Shown: one piece after another, positions 55,695-64,000 of the stretch
Numbering within the stretch: position 1 is the first letter of the stretch
Layout of the letters: every line of letters starts with the position of its first letter
Source of the DNA: Chloroflexota bacterium
Lineage (GTDB): Bacteria > Chloroflexota > Dehalococcoidia > Lucifugimonadales > QGNO01
DNA length: 64,000 nucleotides
NCBI GenBank assembly: GCA_003228195.2
Contig: QGNO01000004.1
Location: 29,452-93,451, forward strand
Direction of reading: 5' to 3'
The notes under the pieces: generated by a model
Told to the model about the DNA's origin: nothing
Seen by the model: only the letters and a program-made list of their open reading frames with translations
Database searches by the model: none
Made by a program: the position numbers and the translations under genes

Positions 55695-56444
55695 CTACTT
55701 TTTGTCACGGCTCAACCACTTTACAACCTGCTGCCACAAGCGATCGTGATGGGCCCAGTTTAGGTATTCCGGTGGTCCCCAGTGGGGACCACAATCTGAA
55801 GCGAACGCTGCCGAACGCCCCTTACCATAACTCCAGACTGTAAGAAACGGATCTTCACCAGCGATAGCTAATACGTCAGCTCCTTCCTTCGCCATAACCC
55901 TGTTGTAGCCTAAGAAGGACGGCCACTCACCAACAATATCCTTAACAACTGGATGGCCGGCCTGTATAACCTGTGGAACGATACCTTCTGGCATCTCCAC
56001 ACGGTCGTCTACAGTTTCGATTGTCACAGGCAAAGCAGCTTCTACCTTCGTTCCACTATATCTCGCTGTTCCGTTTATTCCCTGGAAAGTCATATAGCCA
56101 CCAATCATCACTAATGCTCCGCCGTTATACACGTAGTCGTGTATCGCTTCCAGCCGGTTGGGTGTCGTCTGAGATTTAATAAAAGTGTCTGGGTGATGAA
56201 GTAAAGTATTGCTCCCACAGTCGCTAAGCATTACCACATCATAATTATTCAAAGAGTCCACTGAAGAAGGGAAATCCGTAGACACCAGATGATTTGGCAT
56301 GTGGTGAACCTTGTGCCCTGCTCGATCTAGCGCAGCCTTTAACCACTGAACTCCTTCTTCATAACCACTAGTCACAAAGCTATCAAATCCCTTTATGTGC
56401 ACTGTATGGGTAACCCAAGACTCGCCCGCAATTAATATATTCAT
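55695..56444 (-). CDS. Glutamine amidotransferase-like protein (GATase1-like family)
   Basis: A 249-residue Rossmann-like protein. It opens MNILIAGESWVTHTVHIKGF and contains DVVMLSDCGSNTLL, GGALVMIGGYMTFQG and a late AAFASDCGPHWGP, a pattern of the putative glutamine amidotransferase family PF07090. The role is unknown, but members are often found beside sugar catabolic genes and may act as sugar-binding or isomerase partners. It is the third gene of a minus-strand operon after the kinase and isomerase. Confidence 0.75.
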   Translation of the reverse strand: MNILIAGESWVTHTVHIKGFDSFVTSGYEEGVQWLKAALDRAGHKVHHMPNHLVSTDFPSSVDSLNNYDVVMLSDCGSNTLLHHPDTFIKSQTTPNRLEAIHDYVYNGGALVMIGGYMTFQGINGTARYSGTKVEAALPVTIETVDDRVEMPEGIVPQVIQAGHPVVKDIVGEWPSFLGYNRVMAKEGADVLAIAGEDPFLTVWSYGKGRSAAFASDCGPHWGPPEYLNWAHHDRLWQQVVKWLSRDKK

Positions 56445-56451
56445 ACTTCTC

Positions 56452-57972
56452 CTAACGTACGCCCAGTAGTCTTATTTTGAAGCCCAACGCCGCACTTAAG
56501 GCTACCATTTCCTGGAAAATGTCCCCATACGCCACCGCTACATGATTGCTCAAATAGTGAGCCATCAGCGTCTCCTGCCCTATCCCTAAATCCGCTGCCA
56601 TAAATGGCCATTCCCTAGTAGTACCGTTCCACCATTCGTCACGGACATCTGGAGGCAACTTCACTACCTCTCCAACACCGATGTCCATCCACAATTCGTC
56701 TTCCTTAATATATGCACGAGCCCAAGTTATTTCACCTGGCAAACTTTCCCCCGCAAACGTTCCACCTGGCGTCGGGAAATATCCCGACGGCTGCCTGTAA
56801 GAATGAACCCCCCTTAGCGTTTCGGAATCATGATTGAAAGCGTATGCGCCAGAAGAACCCGAATTGAGGAGGAGCCAAATAAAACGCCCATCATGCTCAG
56901 CACCCCAACGAACATCATGAAACATCACCGCTTGATGCAAGCCCTTAGCTTTAAGAAGCCTCTTCATCATCTCCATTGGGACAAGATTCCCCTGATCAGC
57001 CTCTGTAGCAGTCGCAATCGTGTCACCATTAGATTCTGGTCTACATACAGAGTTAAGTAGTCCTTCAGCAAAATCAGAAGGAGGCCTCAGTTTTATAAGG
57101 CCCAGTTGATACTGCCACCCCAAGCAATCAGCCTTGAACTCATCGATCAGATCGAGCGCTGTTAAGTAATCCCGCAACTGCTCTTTAGTGGCATTTTCAT
57201 CGAAATCTTCTGCCCCGGTTTCCCGATAATGAAATTCCACACCGTTTTCAACGACAAATCGATATGCATCCTCAATGCGGCGATCTGTAACGTCTCTCCC
57301 ACGATCGATCAACCAAGCCTGGTCAACCTTATGCTCTGTAAAACCTATAGGGTTGAGTAAACGGGGGCCAAAATAACCGTTTATCATTCCCATAGATGTA
57401 TCACCAAACATTAACGCCAGCACCCTCCTCGACCGTATGCCTTCCTCTACTGACTTTGCAATCACTGCCGCTTCGGGAGATACGTTAGCCTGATACGATA
57501 AATCGACCTCGGGGTAACTTATGCTACCCGTTGAACACCACTCATCGAGCCTAGACATAAAATCCTCGTCAGTTGTCCAATCACCCGCATCAGTCCACAC
57601 CCTGGAAAATTTCCGGTTAACACTTTCCAGGCATGCCCCAGTGTTAAGCAGCCCTACAAGCCCTGGCCATTGACCAGAGAAATTGCTAGCAAGCAGTAAC
57701 GGAGTATCCTTTCCAACCACACCATCAGTTGTATGCGGCCCATAAAGCCAGTGGGTACAAACACCGATTACGGGATCATCTATCGGACCCAGCTTCTCTA
57801 TCGACTGATGGGGTTTACTTATAAAACCCTCGACACGATAGGGAGAATACCCCAACTTCTTTAGTGCATTCTCTAGCTGCCTGGTTACACCTTCTACTCC
57901 GGGGAGTGCCCATTCGTTTGGTTTGTCACGATAATCCCCGGGCCAAAACAGCGCGATATTCTTATTTGCCAT
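56452..57972 (-). CDS. L-fucose/L-arabinose isomerase-family protein
   Basis: A 506-residue protein of the sugar-isomerase fold. Features are IGVCTHWLYGPHT near residue 90, LALMFGDTSMGMINGYFGP near residue 205 (the position of the GDESMGM region with a catalytic acid), DCLGWQYQLGLIKLRPPSDFAE, and a C-terminal domain with TFAGESLPGEITWARAYIKE. It likely interconverts an aldose and a ketose before phosphorylation by the kinase upstream. The substrate is not fixed; a deoxyhexose or pentose is likely. Confidence 0.78.
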   Translation of the reverse strand: MANKNIALFWPGDYRDKPNEWALPGVEGVTRQLENALKKLGYSPYRVEGFISKPHQSIEKLGPIDDPVIGVCTHWLYGPHTTDGVVGKDTPLLLASNFSGQWPGLVGLLNTGACLESVNRKFSRVWTDAGDWTTDEDFMSRLDEWCSTGSISYPEVDLSYQANVSPEAAVIAKSVEEGIRSRRVLALMFGDTSMGMINGYFGPRLLNPIGFTEHKVDQAWLIDRGRDVTDRRIEDAYRFVVENGVEFHYRETGAEDFDENATKEQLRDYLTALDLIDEFKADCLGWQYQLGLIKLRPPSDFAEGLLNSVCRPESNGDTIATATEADQGNLVPMEMMKRLLKAKGLHQAVMFHDVRWGAEHDGRFIWLLLNSGSSGAYAFNHDSETLRGVHSYRQPSGYFPTPGGTFAGESLPGEITWARAYIKEDELWMDIGVGEVVKLPPDVRDEWWNGTTREWPFMAADLGIGQETLMAHYLSNHVAVAYGDIFQEMVALSAALGFKIRLLGVR

Positions 57973-57974
57973 AG

Positions 57975-59432
57975 CTATTCCACCTCTTTCATCTCATTAA
58001 GGTGAGCCATTAAGACTCCATCGCTAAATTGCCTATAGACTGTTAAGTATATTTCGTAAACTTCATCATAGTGTTTAGTGTTGCGATTATTCGGTATGTA
58101 TGTCCGGTCACCAAGCCCACCCATATTTTCAGTGGGCACCCCTAACGCCATGGCAGCAAGCATCGCACTGCCAAGAGCAGACCCCTGGCTAGTCTTGGCA
58201 ACTTTTATAGTTCTACCAAGTACATCAGCAAACACCTGCATAACCAGTGGATTTTGGTCAGGCATTCCGCCTGACGCCCGGATTTCGTGTATAGGAATGC
58301 CTGCCTTTTCATACGACTCCATAATCCTTTTTGTACCAAACGCCGCTGATTCAATCAATGCCCTGTAAATCTCTTCAGGTTTAGTATCCAGAGTCAGCCC
58401 AAGAATGAGACCCTTCAAGTCAGCTTTCTGTAGCTCTCTGCTTCCATTCCACCAATCTATTGCTATCAAAGATGTTGGAGTCTGGGATCCGACGTGAGGA
58501 ATATTGAATTTGTCCGAGAACCAGGCAAACATATCACCGAGAGCTGCCTGCCCAGATTCATAGCCAACGAAGCCAGGCAAAATCCCATCCTCAACCGCAC
58601 CACACATGCCAGGGACCTTGACCTCTTTACTACCCAAGGTCAAGTGACACAAACTAGTGCCCATTACCAGCAGCATCGACCCGGGTTCCATAATGCCAGC
58701 CGCCGGCACTGCTGCATGTGCATCAACAGTACCAACAGCAACCAGCGCATTTCCATAATTTGCTGCTCGTCCAGCCATGGTACCCACAGGGACAATTTGA
58801 GCACCTATCTTATCTTTAGCAACACGCTCAAAGTGAGGATTGACCGATCTGAAAAAGTTTACTCCCGGGAACCCATCCGTTTTATGCCACATCGCCTTGT
58901 AGCCAGCCGCGCAAGCATTTCTACTTTCTTTGCCGGTTAACTGCCACACTATCCAATCGCCTTTTTCGATAAATCGATCTGCACCATGGAAGATATCCGG
59001 TGCCTCTTCAAGAGTGTGCAAAACCTTTGGGAAAAACCATTCACTTGATATTAGCCCATACCTAGATAACCACGATTCATTCCGTTCAATAGCTAGGTGA
59101 TTGATCCGGTCAGCCTGAGGCTGTGCGTCATGATTTTTCCAAATTTTGACAAGTGCATGAGGATTGTCGCACGTTCGGGAAAGGGGCTCGCCGTCATCTT
59201 TACAAGGCAATACACTCGATGCTGTCGCAGCGACACCTATAGCATCCGCCGCGCCAAGCTCGCTCAATACGTTATGCATTGACACCAGATAGTCATCCGG
59301 ATCGTGATACTTATCTTCTATGACTCCATGGCCATACTCAGAGGTCGCCGTAGCGATCTCTTCACCACTCCACACATCCACTAAAACCCCTCTTACACTT
59401 TCAGTGCCGAAATCAAGTCCAATCGTCTTCAT
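57975..59432 (-). CDS. FGGY-family sugar kinase (ribulokinase-like)
   Basis: A 485-residue kinase of the FGGY fold. N-terminal GLDFGTESVRGVLVDVWSG and HDPDDYLVSM-type segments resemble ribulokinase; the C-terminal part has the FGGY_C motif IHEIRASGGMPDQNPLVMQVFADVLG and GSALGSAMLAAMALG. It is shorter than AraB of about 560 residues. It phosphorylates a ketose, probably the product of the isomerase downstream. First gene of the three-gene sugar operon, divergent from rny. Confidence 0.85.
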   Translation of the reverse strand: MKTIGLDFGTESVRGVLVDVWSGEEIATATSEYGHGVIEDKYHDPDDYLVSMHNVLSELGAADAIGVAATASSVLPCKDDGEPLSRTCDNPHALVKIWKNHDAQPQADRINHLAIERNESWLSRYGLISSEWFFPKVLHTLEEAPDIFHGADRFIEKGDWIVWQLTGKESRNACAAGYKAMWHKTDGFPGVNFFRSVNPHFERVAKDKIGAQIVPVGTMAGRAANYGNALVAVGTVDAHAAVPAAGIMEPGSMLLVMGTSLCHLTLGSKEVKVPGMCGAVEDGILPGFVGYESGQAALGDMFAWFSDKFNIPHVGSQTPTSLIAIDWWNGSRELQKADLKGLILGLTLDTKPEEIYRALIESAAFGTKRIMESYEKAGIPIHEIRASGGMPDQNPLVMQVFADVLGRTIKVAKTSQGSALGSAMLAAMALGVPTENMGGLGDRTYIPNNRNTKHYDEVYEIYLTVYRQFSDGVLMAHLNEMKEVE

Positions 59433-59556
59433 CTCGTCAAGATGTTATCTCGACAGATATTTGATGTCTACTCAGAATCCGCATTTCCCCCTATAAAACA
59501 CGATGGTTTCATAGCCAACAAAAAGCCACTTCAGCACGATTTCCTACGCCCCTACC

Positions 59557-59586
59557 TTGACACTCTAGCGTGATCAACGGTACTCT
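59557..59586 (+). promoter_or_regulatory. Possible rny promoter
   Basis: TTGACA is followed after 18 bases by TACTCT, a moderate -10 match, about 70 bases upstream of the rny start in the divergent region with the kinase gene. Confidence 0.4.
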
Positions 59587-59657
59587 TTAGTAACTCAAAG
59601 TCCCTGCGGCGAATTTTTTTATCGCGCCGACAGTGAAGAAAAAGGATGGTGATTTGT

Positions 59658-61181
59658 ATGGACGTATCAGTCGTCCTGATCGTCCTTCTAGCCTTGGGTT
59701 TGGGAACAGCAAGTGGTTATCTCGTACAATCCTTGATAACGAAGAGGGGATTGACCGCAAGTAGGCAGAGGTCCGAAGACATTGTTCAAGATGCGGAGGG
59801 GCAAAAGAAGCGCCTCCTTTCAGAAGGTCGAGATGAAGCCTCGAGGATTCGGGGTTCGGCCGAGCGCGACAATAAGGATCGTCGCTCTGAGTTGCAGAGG
59901 CAAGAACGAAGACTCAATAATCGTGAAGAGCAGCTGGAACAAAGAAACGAAGGCCTGGAAAAACGAGAACGGTCAGGAAACCAGAGAGACCGGGAGTTAG
60001 ACGGACTAAGAACGGAGCTAGAGAACTCTGTTCAGAAAGAGCGCGAAGCGCTGGAGTCTGTCTCTGGACTGTCTAGCACAGAAGCCAGGGATCAGCTTTT
60101 CCAAAGAGCTGAAGAGGACATAAGGCACGAAGTCGCAAAGCTTTACCTAGATGTAGAGCAACAGGCAAAGGATGAAGCCGACGAGAAAGCCAGGCGAATC
60201 CTAGCCTCTTCTATACATCGTCTAGCTTCTGAAGTAGTCTCAGAGACCACCACTACGACTGTTCCCCTACCTAATGATGAGATGAAAGGTCGTCTCATCG
60301 GGCGAGAAGGGAGAAATATCAGGGCTATAGAAGCAGCTACAGGCGTAGATTTGATAATTGATGACACGCCTGAGGCTATAATGGTTTCATGCTTTGATCC
60401 AGTAAGACGTGAAGTGGCAAAAATTGGAATAGCCAAGCTAGTTCAAGACGGCCGCATTCACCCAGCGAGGATCGAAGAGGTTATTAAAAAGGCCCAACAA
60501 GAAGTTGAAGAGACCATAATGAAAGAGGGTGAGCGAGCCACGATAGAAACTGGGGTTCGCGGAATGAATCGAAACCTGGTTCAACTCCTCGGACGGTTGA
60601 AATACCGCTACAGTTATGGCGAGAACATACTTCAGCACAGCATGGAAGTCGGCTACATAGCTGGCATGCTAGCATCAGAAATAGGGGCTAACGCTGAGAT
60701 TGCGAAAGCTGGTGGTCTCCTACACGATATCGGGAAAGCACTTACCCATGAAGTAGACGGCCCTCACGCTGAGATAGGTGGCGACGTCGCAAACAAGAAC
60801 AAGGTACCGCGAGCAGTCGAAGCCTGCATCAGAGAACATCACAATGATGACATGAGTTCTGTTGAAGCTTTCCTAGTTTCAGCGGCCGATGCCGTGAGCG
60901 CAGCTCGCCCGGGTGCCAGGCGCGACACCCTCGAGAACTACGTAAAACGACTCGAGGCCTTAGAGCAGGTAGCGACTAGCTTTCCAGGGATAGAAAGGTG
61001 CTACGCGATACAAGCCGGACGTGAGGTGCGCATACTGGTTGAGCCAGACTCAATGGATGATGTGGCGGCCGCAAGTCTCGCTAGAGATGTGGTCAAGAAG
61101 ATAGAAGATGAACTTGCCTATCCAGGCCAGATCAAGGTGACCGTCATACGTGAAACTCGCAGTGTCGAATACGCTAAATAA
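59658..61181 (+). CDS. rny: Ribonuclease Y
   Basis: A 507-residue membrane-anchored endoribonuclease. In order: an N-terminal membrane helix (VVLIVLLALGLGTASGYLV), a long charged coiled coil (about residues 40-190), a KH domain with GRLIGREGRNIRAIEAATG and VDLIIDDTPEAIMVS, and an HD domain with AGGLLHDIGKALTHE and EACIREHHND. It starts mRNA decay. ATG 59658 has AAGGATGG upstream and is preferred to ATG 59646, which lies too close to its own purine run. A 20-bp hairpin follows the gene. Confidence 0.95.
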   Translation: MDVSVVLIVLLALGLGTASGYLVQSLITKRGLTASRQRSEDIVQDAEGQKKRLLSEGRDEASRIRGSAERDNKDRRSELQRQERRLNNREEQLEQRNEGLEKRERSGNQRDRELDGLRTELENSVQKEREALESVSGLSSTEARDQLFQRAEEDIRHEVAKLYLDVEQQAKDEADEKARRILASSIHRLASEVVSETTTTTVPLPNDEMKGRLIGREGRNIRAIEAATGVDLIIDDTPEAIMVSCFDPVRREVAKIGIAKLVQDGRIHPARIEEVIKKAQQEVEETIMKEGERATIETGVRGMNRNLVQLLGRLKYRYSYGENILQHSMEVGYIAGMLASEIGANAEIAKAGGLLHDIGKALTHEVDGPHAEIGGDVANKNKVPRAVEACIREHHNDDMSSVEAFLVSAADAVSAARPGARRDTLENYVKRLEALEQVATSFPGIERCYAIQAGREVRILVEPDSMDDVAAASLARDVVKKIEDELAYPGQIKVTVIRETRSVEYAK

Positions 61182-61200
61182 CGTAAAGTAACGCTAGCAA

Positions 61201-61245
61201 TTAGTAGTCTGCAATACCGATCATTTCGGTATTGCAGACTACTAA
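61201..61245 (+). terminator. 20-bp perfect hairpin between rny and the PHP gene
   Basis: TTAGTAGTCTGCAATACCGA and its exact complement flank a 5-base loop. It starts 20 bases after the rny stop and ends 25 bases before the PHP gene. No U-tract follows, so it may be a terminator by stem strength, an RNase III-type processing site or an mRNA stabiliser. Confidence 0.6.
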
Positions 61246-61270
61246 AGAGACCTTGAGGTAACATTCAATC

Positions 61271-62107
61271 ATGCCTGTTGAGGTAGATCTACACCTGCAC
61301 ACCACGGAGTCGGACGGAAGGTTAACTCCTGCCGAACTGGTTAAGCTTGTCGCAGAACGTGGCCTCAAAGTTGTAGCGATTACTGACCATGACATCACTG
61401 ACGCACTGGAACCCGCATGGGAAACAGCGAAAAGTTATCCACAACTTACTATCATTCCAGGAATCGAGCTAAGTACCGACATACCTGGCAGCGAGATACA
61501 CATCCTCGGGTATTACATCGATTACAAGAACAAGGATCTGCAGGCTAAGCTCCAATGGTTCAGAGATTCCAGAATTGGCAGAGCAAAGCAGATGGTCGAT
61601 AAACTAGGTGAACTAGGATTCCCCGTTGATTGGGACCGTGTAAAAGAGATTGCGGGAGAAGGCACTATAGGACGACCCCATATCGCTCATGCGATGGTAG
61701 AAAAGGGTTACGTCTCAGTCCCAAAAGAGGCTTTCAACAAGTTCATAGGGAACAACGGACCTGCCTACTCCCAACGAGTAAAACAGACTCCGGAAGAGGC
61801 AATAGAACTGATAATTAACGCAGGTGGAGTGCCTGTAATGGCCCACCCCTCGTATGTTAACAACCTCAATGAAGTCCTACCGAAACTCAAAGAGGCCGGC
61901 CTGAAGGGTATGGAAGTACACTACGCAGAGTACGACCAGGCTACCCGGAATAAGCTAGGTAAAACAGCTGCAAAGTACGGCCTACTGACCTGCGGAGGCA
62001 GTGACTATCACGCTTTCGGTGTCCCAGGAGAACACGAACCCGGCGAAGCAGGCCCCCCAATGAAAGTGGCCGAAGCTATAAAAGAACTGGCAACTTCCGT
62101 TAAATAG
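61271..62107 (+). CDS. PHP-domain phosphoesterase
   Basis: A 278-residue protein with a PHP domain like TrpH/RnaAM. Metal-binding motifs are VDLHLHTTESDGRLTP, AITDHDITDALEP, IPGIELSTD, GRPHIAHAM, MAHPSYV and GSDYHAFG. E. coli relatives remove 5' nucleotides from RNA oligomers and mature 5S/23S rRNA ends. Its place next to rny fits an RNA-turnover role, though that link is inference. AGGTAAC-type site upstream. Confidence 0.85.
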   Translation: MPVEVDLHLHTTESDGRLTPAELVKLVAERGLKVVAITDHDITDALEPAWETAKSYPQLTIIPGIELSTDIPGSEIHILGYYIDYKNKDLQAKLQWFRDSRIGRAKQMVDKLGELGFPVDWDRVKEIAGEGTIGRPHIAHAMVEKGYVSVPKEAFNKFIGNNGPAYSQRVKQTPEEAIELIINAGGVPVMAHPSYVNNLNEVLPKLKEAGLKGMEVHYAEYDQATRNKLGKTAAKYGLLTCGGSDYHAFGVPGEHEPGEAGPPMKVAEAIKELATSVK

Positions 62108-62163
62108 AACAGGGAAGCAATTTGATATAGAATCGCCTTATACGTTTTGTTATGGAGGGAGAC

Positions 62164-62916
62164 ATGAGAGTAGCTGGCAAGGTGGCGCTGGTAACGGGAG
62201 GAGCAAGAGGACTCGGAGAAGCCCAATCGAAACTTTTGGCGAAGGAAGGAGCCAAAGTAGCTATAGGAGACATACTGCCGGAAGATGGCAACCGCGTTGC
62301 CAACGACATTAATGCCTCCGGGGGCGATGCGTTCTTTATTCATCTCGATGTAACCAGCGAAGGAGAATGGCAAAAGGCGATAGATGAAACCGTGTCACGT
62401 TTTGGCAAACTGGACATCCTCGTTAACAACGCCGGAGTTGGCGGACGGGGTGGCCTTGAAGATATGACAGTTGAAGAATGGGACCACGTCATGGCAGTTA
62501 ACGCCAAGGGCGTATTCCTTGGGACCAAACTGTCCATGCCAGAGATGCTCAAAGCAGGCAAGGCATCAATCGTAAATATATCTTCCCAGATGGGAATAGT
62601 CGGAAGTGACACAAGCAATCCAGCCTATACAGCTTCCAAGGCTGCGGTTCACGTTTTCTCTAAATCTATCGCCCTGCGATATGCCACAAAAGGTGTCCGA
62701 GTGAATTCCGTCCACCCAGGTCCCATCGATACTCCTATGTTAAGAAGTGGATTTGATGACCCGGAGCGAAAGCAAAAAGTGCTAGCCCGAATACCCATGG
62801 GGAGAACCGGCATACCAGAAGAGGTAGCATACGGTGTCCTTTTCCTAGCATCAGATGAGTCATCATTTATAACCGGTGAAGGCCTCGTAATAGACGGTGG
62901 GTGGATGGCGCAGTAA
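62164..62916 (+). CDS. SDR-family oxidoreductase
   Basis: A 250-residue classical short-chain dehydrogenase: TGGARGLGEAQSKLLAKEG (cofactor loop), DILVNNAGVGG, NISSQMG (catalytic Ser), YTASKAAVHVFSK (Tyr-x3-Lys), HPGPIDTPM and the C-terminal FITGEGLVIDGGW. The acid after beta-2 (IGDILPED) suggests NAD rather than NADP. Substrate unknown; the general pattern is of FabG/cyclopentanol-type reductases. ATG 62164 follows GGAGGGAG. Confidence 0.9.
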   Translation: MRVAGKVALVTGGARGLGEAQSKLLAKEGAKVAIGDILPEDGNRVANDINASGGDAFFIHLDVTSEGEWQKAIDETVSRFGKLDILVNNAGVGGRGGLEDMTVEEWDHVMAVNAKGVFLGTKLSMPEMLKAGKASIVNISSQMGIVGSDTSNPAYTASKAAVHVFSKSIALRYATKGVRVNSVHPGPIDTPMLRSGFDDPERKQKVLARIPMGRTGIPEEVAYGVLFLASDESSFITGEGLVIDGGWMAQ

Positions 62917-62959
62917 TCGCGTATCTAACCTAAACTCGAAATTAGAGGTAGGAAAGAAT

Positions 62960-63193
62960 ATGGCTGAACAAAAGCTTCCGATCGTCTACACAATTCGTGG
63001 CTGTGACGCCTGCGTTAAATTACTCGATAAGTGGAATGGCGACGGCATTGAATTTGAGGAACGTCGGGCAGATCTTAGTCAAGAGATCCTAGACGAAGCG
63101 AGAACATTCGGGGATGTAGTACCGATAGTTGTGTACCCTGATGGCAAAATAGAAGAGGGATTCGAAGGTGGGATAGGCTGTCATATAGGTTAA
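62960..63193 (+). CDS. Small glutaredoxin-like protein
   Basis: A 77-residue thioredoxin-fold protein with the active-site motif GCDACVKL (C-x2-C) after the first strand (LPIVYTIRG), a later VVPIVVYPDG with the cis-Pro-type position, and a C-terminal GGIGCHIG. It resembles glutaredoxin/NrdH-like proteins with a shortened last helix. ATG 62960 with AGGAAAG upstream is chosen; the ORF track begins inside the SDR gene. Function is probably thiol-disulfide exchange. Confidence 0.75.
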   Translation: MAEQKLPIVYTIRGCDACVKLLDKWNGDGIEFEERRADLSQEILDEARTFGDVVPIVVYPDGKIEEGFEGGIGCHIG

Positions 63194-63267
63194 TAAGCCA
63201 GCTTAAAGTATTAGATTCCATAAATAAGCAGCTTCCACGCGGCCCAGTTTTCAATTAAACAAACAGT

Positions 63268-63783
63268 CTAGGAGAAATAGTCCTTACAGTTGTCTGAAAA
63301 TACGACAGACGACCCAGAGAACTGAAACTGCCTCCACATCTCGTACATAATGATAGCTGCAGCATTGGAAAGATTGATACTGCGGTTCGCAGGCATCATA
63401 GGTATCCGAATGCGATTCTCGGGCGCGACCTTGTCAATTACATCTTGAGATAAACCTACGCTCTCTGATCCAAAAATAATTGTGTCTCCCACCAGATATT
63501 TTGGAGCGGTATATAAAGTCGTTGCTCCGGTAGTTGCGGCATACACCGTATCGATTGAAACGGTCTCAAGGTAAGCTTCTACTGACTGATGTATCGTTAC
63601 ATCAGAAATGTCACTGTAATCTAGAGCAGCCCTACGTAAACGAGGGTTATTCAATTGAAACCCGAGTGGCTCAACAAGATGCAATCTGGCTCCTGCATTA
63701 GCACACAAGCGAATCAGGTTGCCTGTGTTATGGGGTATCTCTGGAGTTACCAAAACAACGTTCATAACCGGATCAGAACTCAA
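63268..63783 (-). CDS. trmL: tRNA (cytidine/uridine-34 2'-O-)methyltransferase TrmL
   Basis: A 171-residue SPOUT methyltransferase: VVLVTPEIPHNTGNLIRLCAN at the N-terminus, then FGSESVGLSQDVIDK and RIPMMPANRSINLSNAAAI forming the knotted AdoMet site. TrmL methylates the ribose of the wobble base in certain leucine tRNAs. TTG 63783 has AGGGG six bases upstream; ATG 63765 is the alternative and gives the commoner length. Single gene on the minus strand. Confidence 0.92.
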   Translation of the reverse strand: MSSDPVMNVVLVTPEIPHNTGNLIRLCANAGARLHLVEPLGFQLNNPRLRRAALDYSDISDVTIHQSVEAYLETVSIDTVYAATTGATTLYTAPKYLVGDTIIFGSESVGLSQDVIDKVAPENRIRIPMMPANRSINLSNAAAIIMYEMWRQFQFSGSSVVFSDNCKDYFS

Positions 63784-63834
63784 GTTTTACCCCTGGAATT
63801 GAGTTAACAATGTAATAAAGCGGAATCGGCGGGT

Positions 63835-64000
63835 TTATTTCCCTTTGCCCCTAATAGCTTCCACCTTCTTCCTAGCATCTTCGGCTGATATATCACCACT
63901 CGCTACCATCATGCGAAGCCTTCTACCTATATCATCCGCTGAATATTTACCCCGTTTGCCAAAAACCTTAGACTTGCCATAACCCTTACCGCTCGTGTAA
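63835..64000 (-). CDS. C-terminal part of an unidentified protein, cut by the window edge
   Basis: Not in the ORF track because its start is beyond the window. On the minus strand an open frame enters at 64000 and ends at TAA 63835, giving about 54 residues: a Gly/Lys-rich stretch (SGKGYGKSKVFGKRGKY), then a helical pair (DIGRRLRMMVASGDISAEDARKKVEAIRGKGK) like the short SHOCT-type tails of bacterial proteins. Basic and probably cytoplasmic or nucleic-acid-binding; I do not recognise it. Confidence 0.6.
   Translation of the reverse strand, partial: YTSGKGYGKSKVFGKRGKYSADDIGRRLRMMVASGDISAEDARKKVEAIRGKGK

Overview
The window looks like a chromosomal segment of a small, AT-leaning bacterial genome, most likely a marine Chloroflexota of the SAR202/Dehalococcoidia kind. 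This placement is inference from gene content: an HspR-controlled dnaK operon, DUF951, DUF503 and bifunctional-nuclease family proteins, a CaiB/BaiF CoA transferase, CoxM/CoxS-like subunits, a Thr/Pro-rich lipoprotein remnant, and frequent TTG/GTG starts. No tRNA, rRNA, CRISPR array, insertion sequence or prophage was seen. Coding density is high and nearly all genes are housekeeping or catabolic.

Layout. 1-2.4 kb (minus): haem exporter genes ccmABC plus a CcmD-like protein. 2.5-6.7 kb (plus): a sulfite-oxidase-like molybdoenzyme, then hspR-grpE-dnaK behind a consensus promoter and a HAIR operator. 6.7-9 kb: an AcuC-like deacetylase, a decayed DUF503 gene and rex with its own promoter/operator. 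9-16.2 kb (minus): the complete F1Fo ATP synthase operon atpI-B-E-F-H-A-G-D-C, with two extra small genes, one between atpB and atpE and one between atpA and atpG. 16.3-18 kb (minus): bifunctional nuclease, DUF951 and pyrF. 18.1-19.2 kb: two or more pseudogenes (endonuclease III-like, lipoprotein). 19.2-28.6 kb (minus): pyrR-pyrB-pyrC-carA-(membrane protein)-carB-hpt-like, headed by a recognisable PyrR attenuator. 28.7-31.7 kb (minus): two tandem ACT-domain malic enzymes.

32-37.5 kb (plus): FAD and 2Fe-2S subunits of a xanthine-dehydrogenase-family enzyme without the Mo subunit, then a TPP riboswitch and thiBPQ. 37.5-46.3 kb: 2-hydroxyacid dehydrogenase, CaiB/BaiF transferase, M20 amidohydrolase, TauE/SafE exporter, an AroK-AroB fusion, a GNAT, a zinc-type alcohol dehydrogenase and a trehalose-phosphatase-like gene. 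46.4-51.7 kb (plus): alaS-ruvX-aroE-aroC. 51.8-55.7 kb (plus): Fur/Zur regulator, zinc ABC transporter and moaD-moaE. 55.7-59.4 kb (minus): sugar kinase, sugar isomerase and a GATase-like protein. 59.6-64 kb: rny, a PHP phosphoesterase, an SDR, a small glutaredoxin-like protein, trmL and a cut-off gene.

How it fits together: pyrR-pyrBC-carAB and pyrF supply most of UMP synthesis; aroKB, aroE and aroC supply much of the shikimate pathway; moaD/moaE would serve the Mo enzymes seen here. The most interesting signals are the extra ATP synthase operon proteins, the nuclease-like domain fused to a phosphoribosyltransferase, the PyrR leader whose terminator also holds the pyrR ribosome-binding site, a shared palindrome in front of fur and znuA, an ABC ATPase that seems to start at AUA, and several genes caught in decay.
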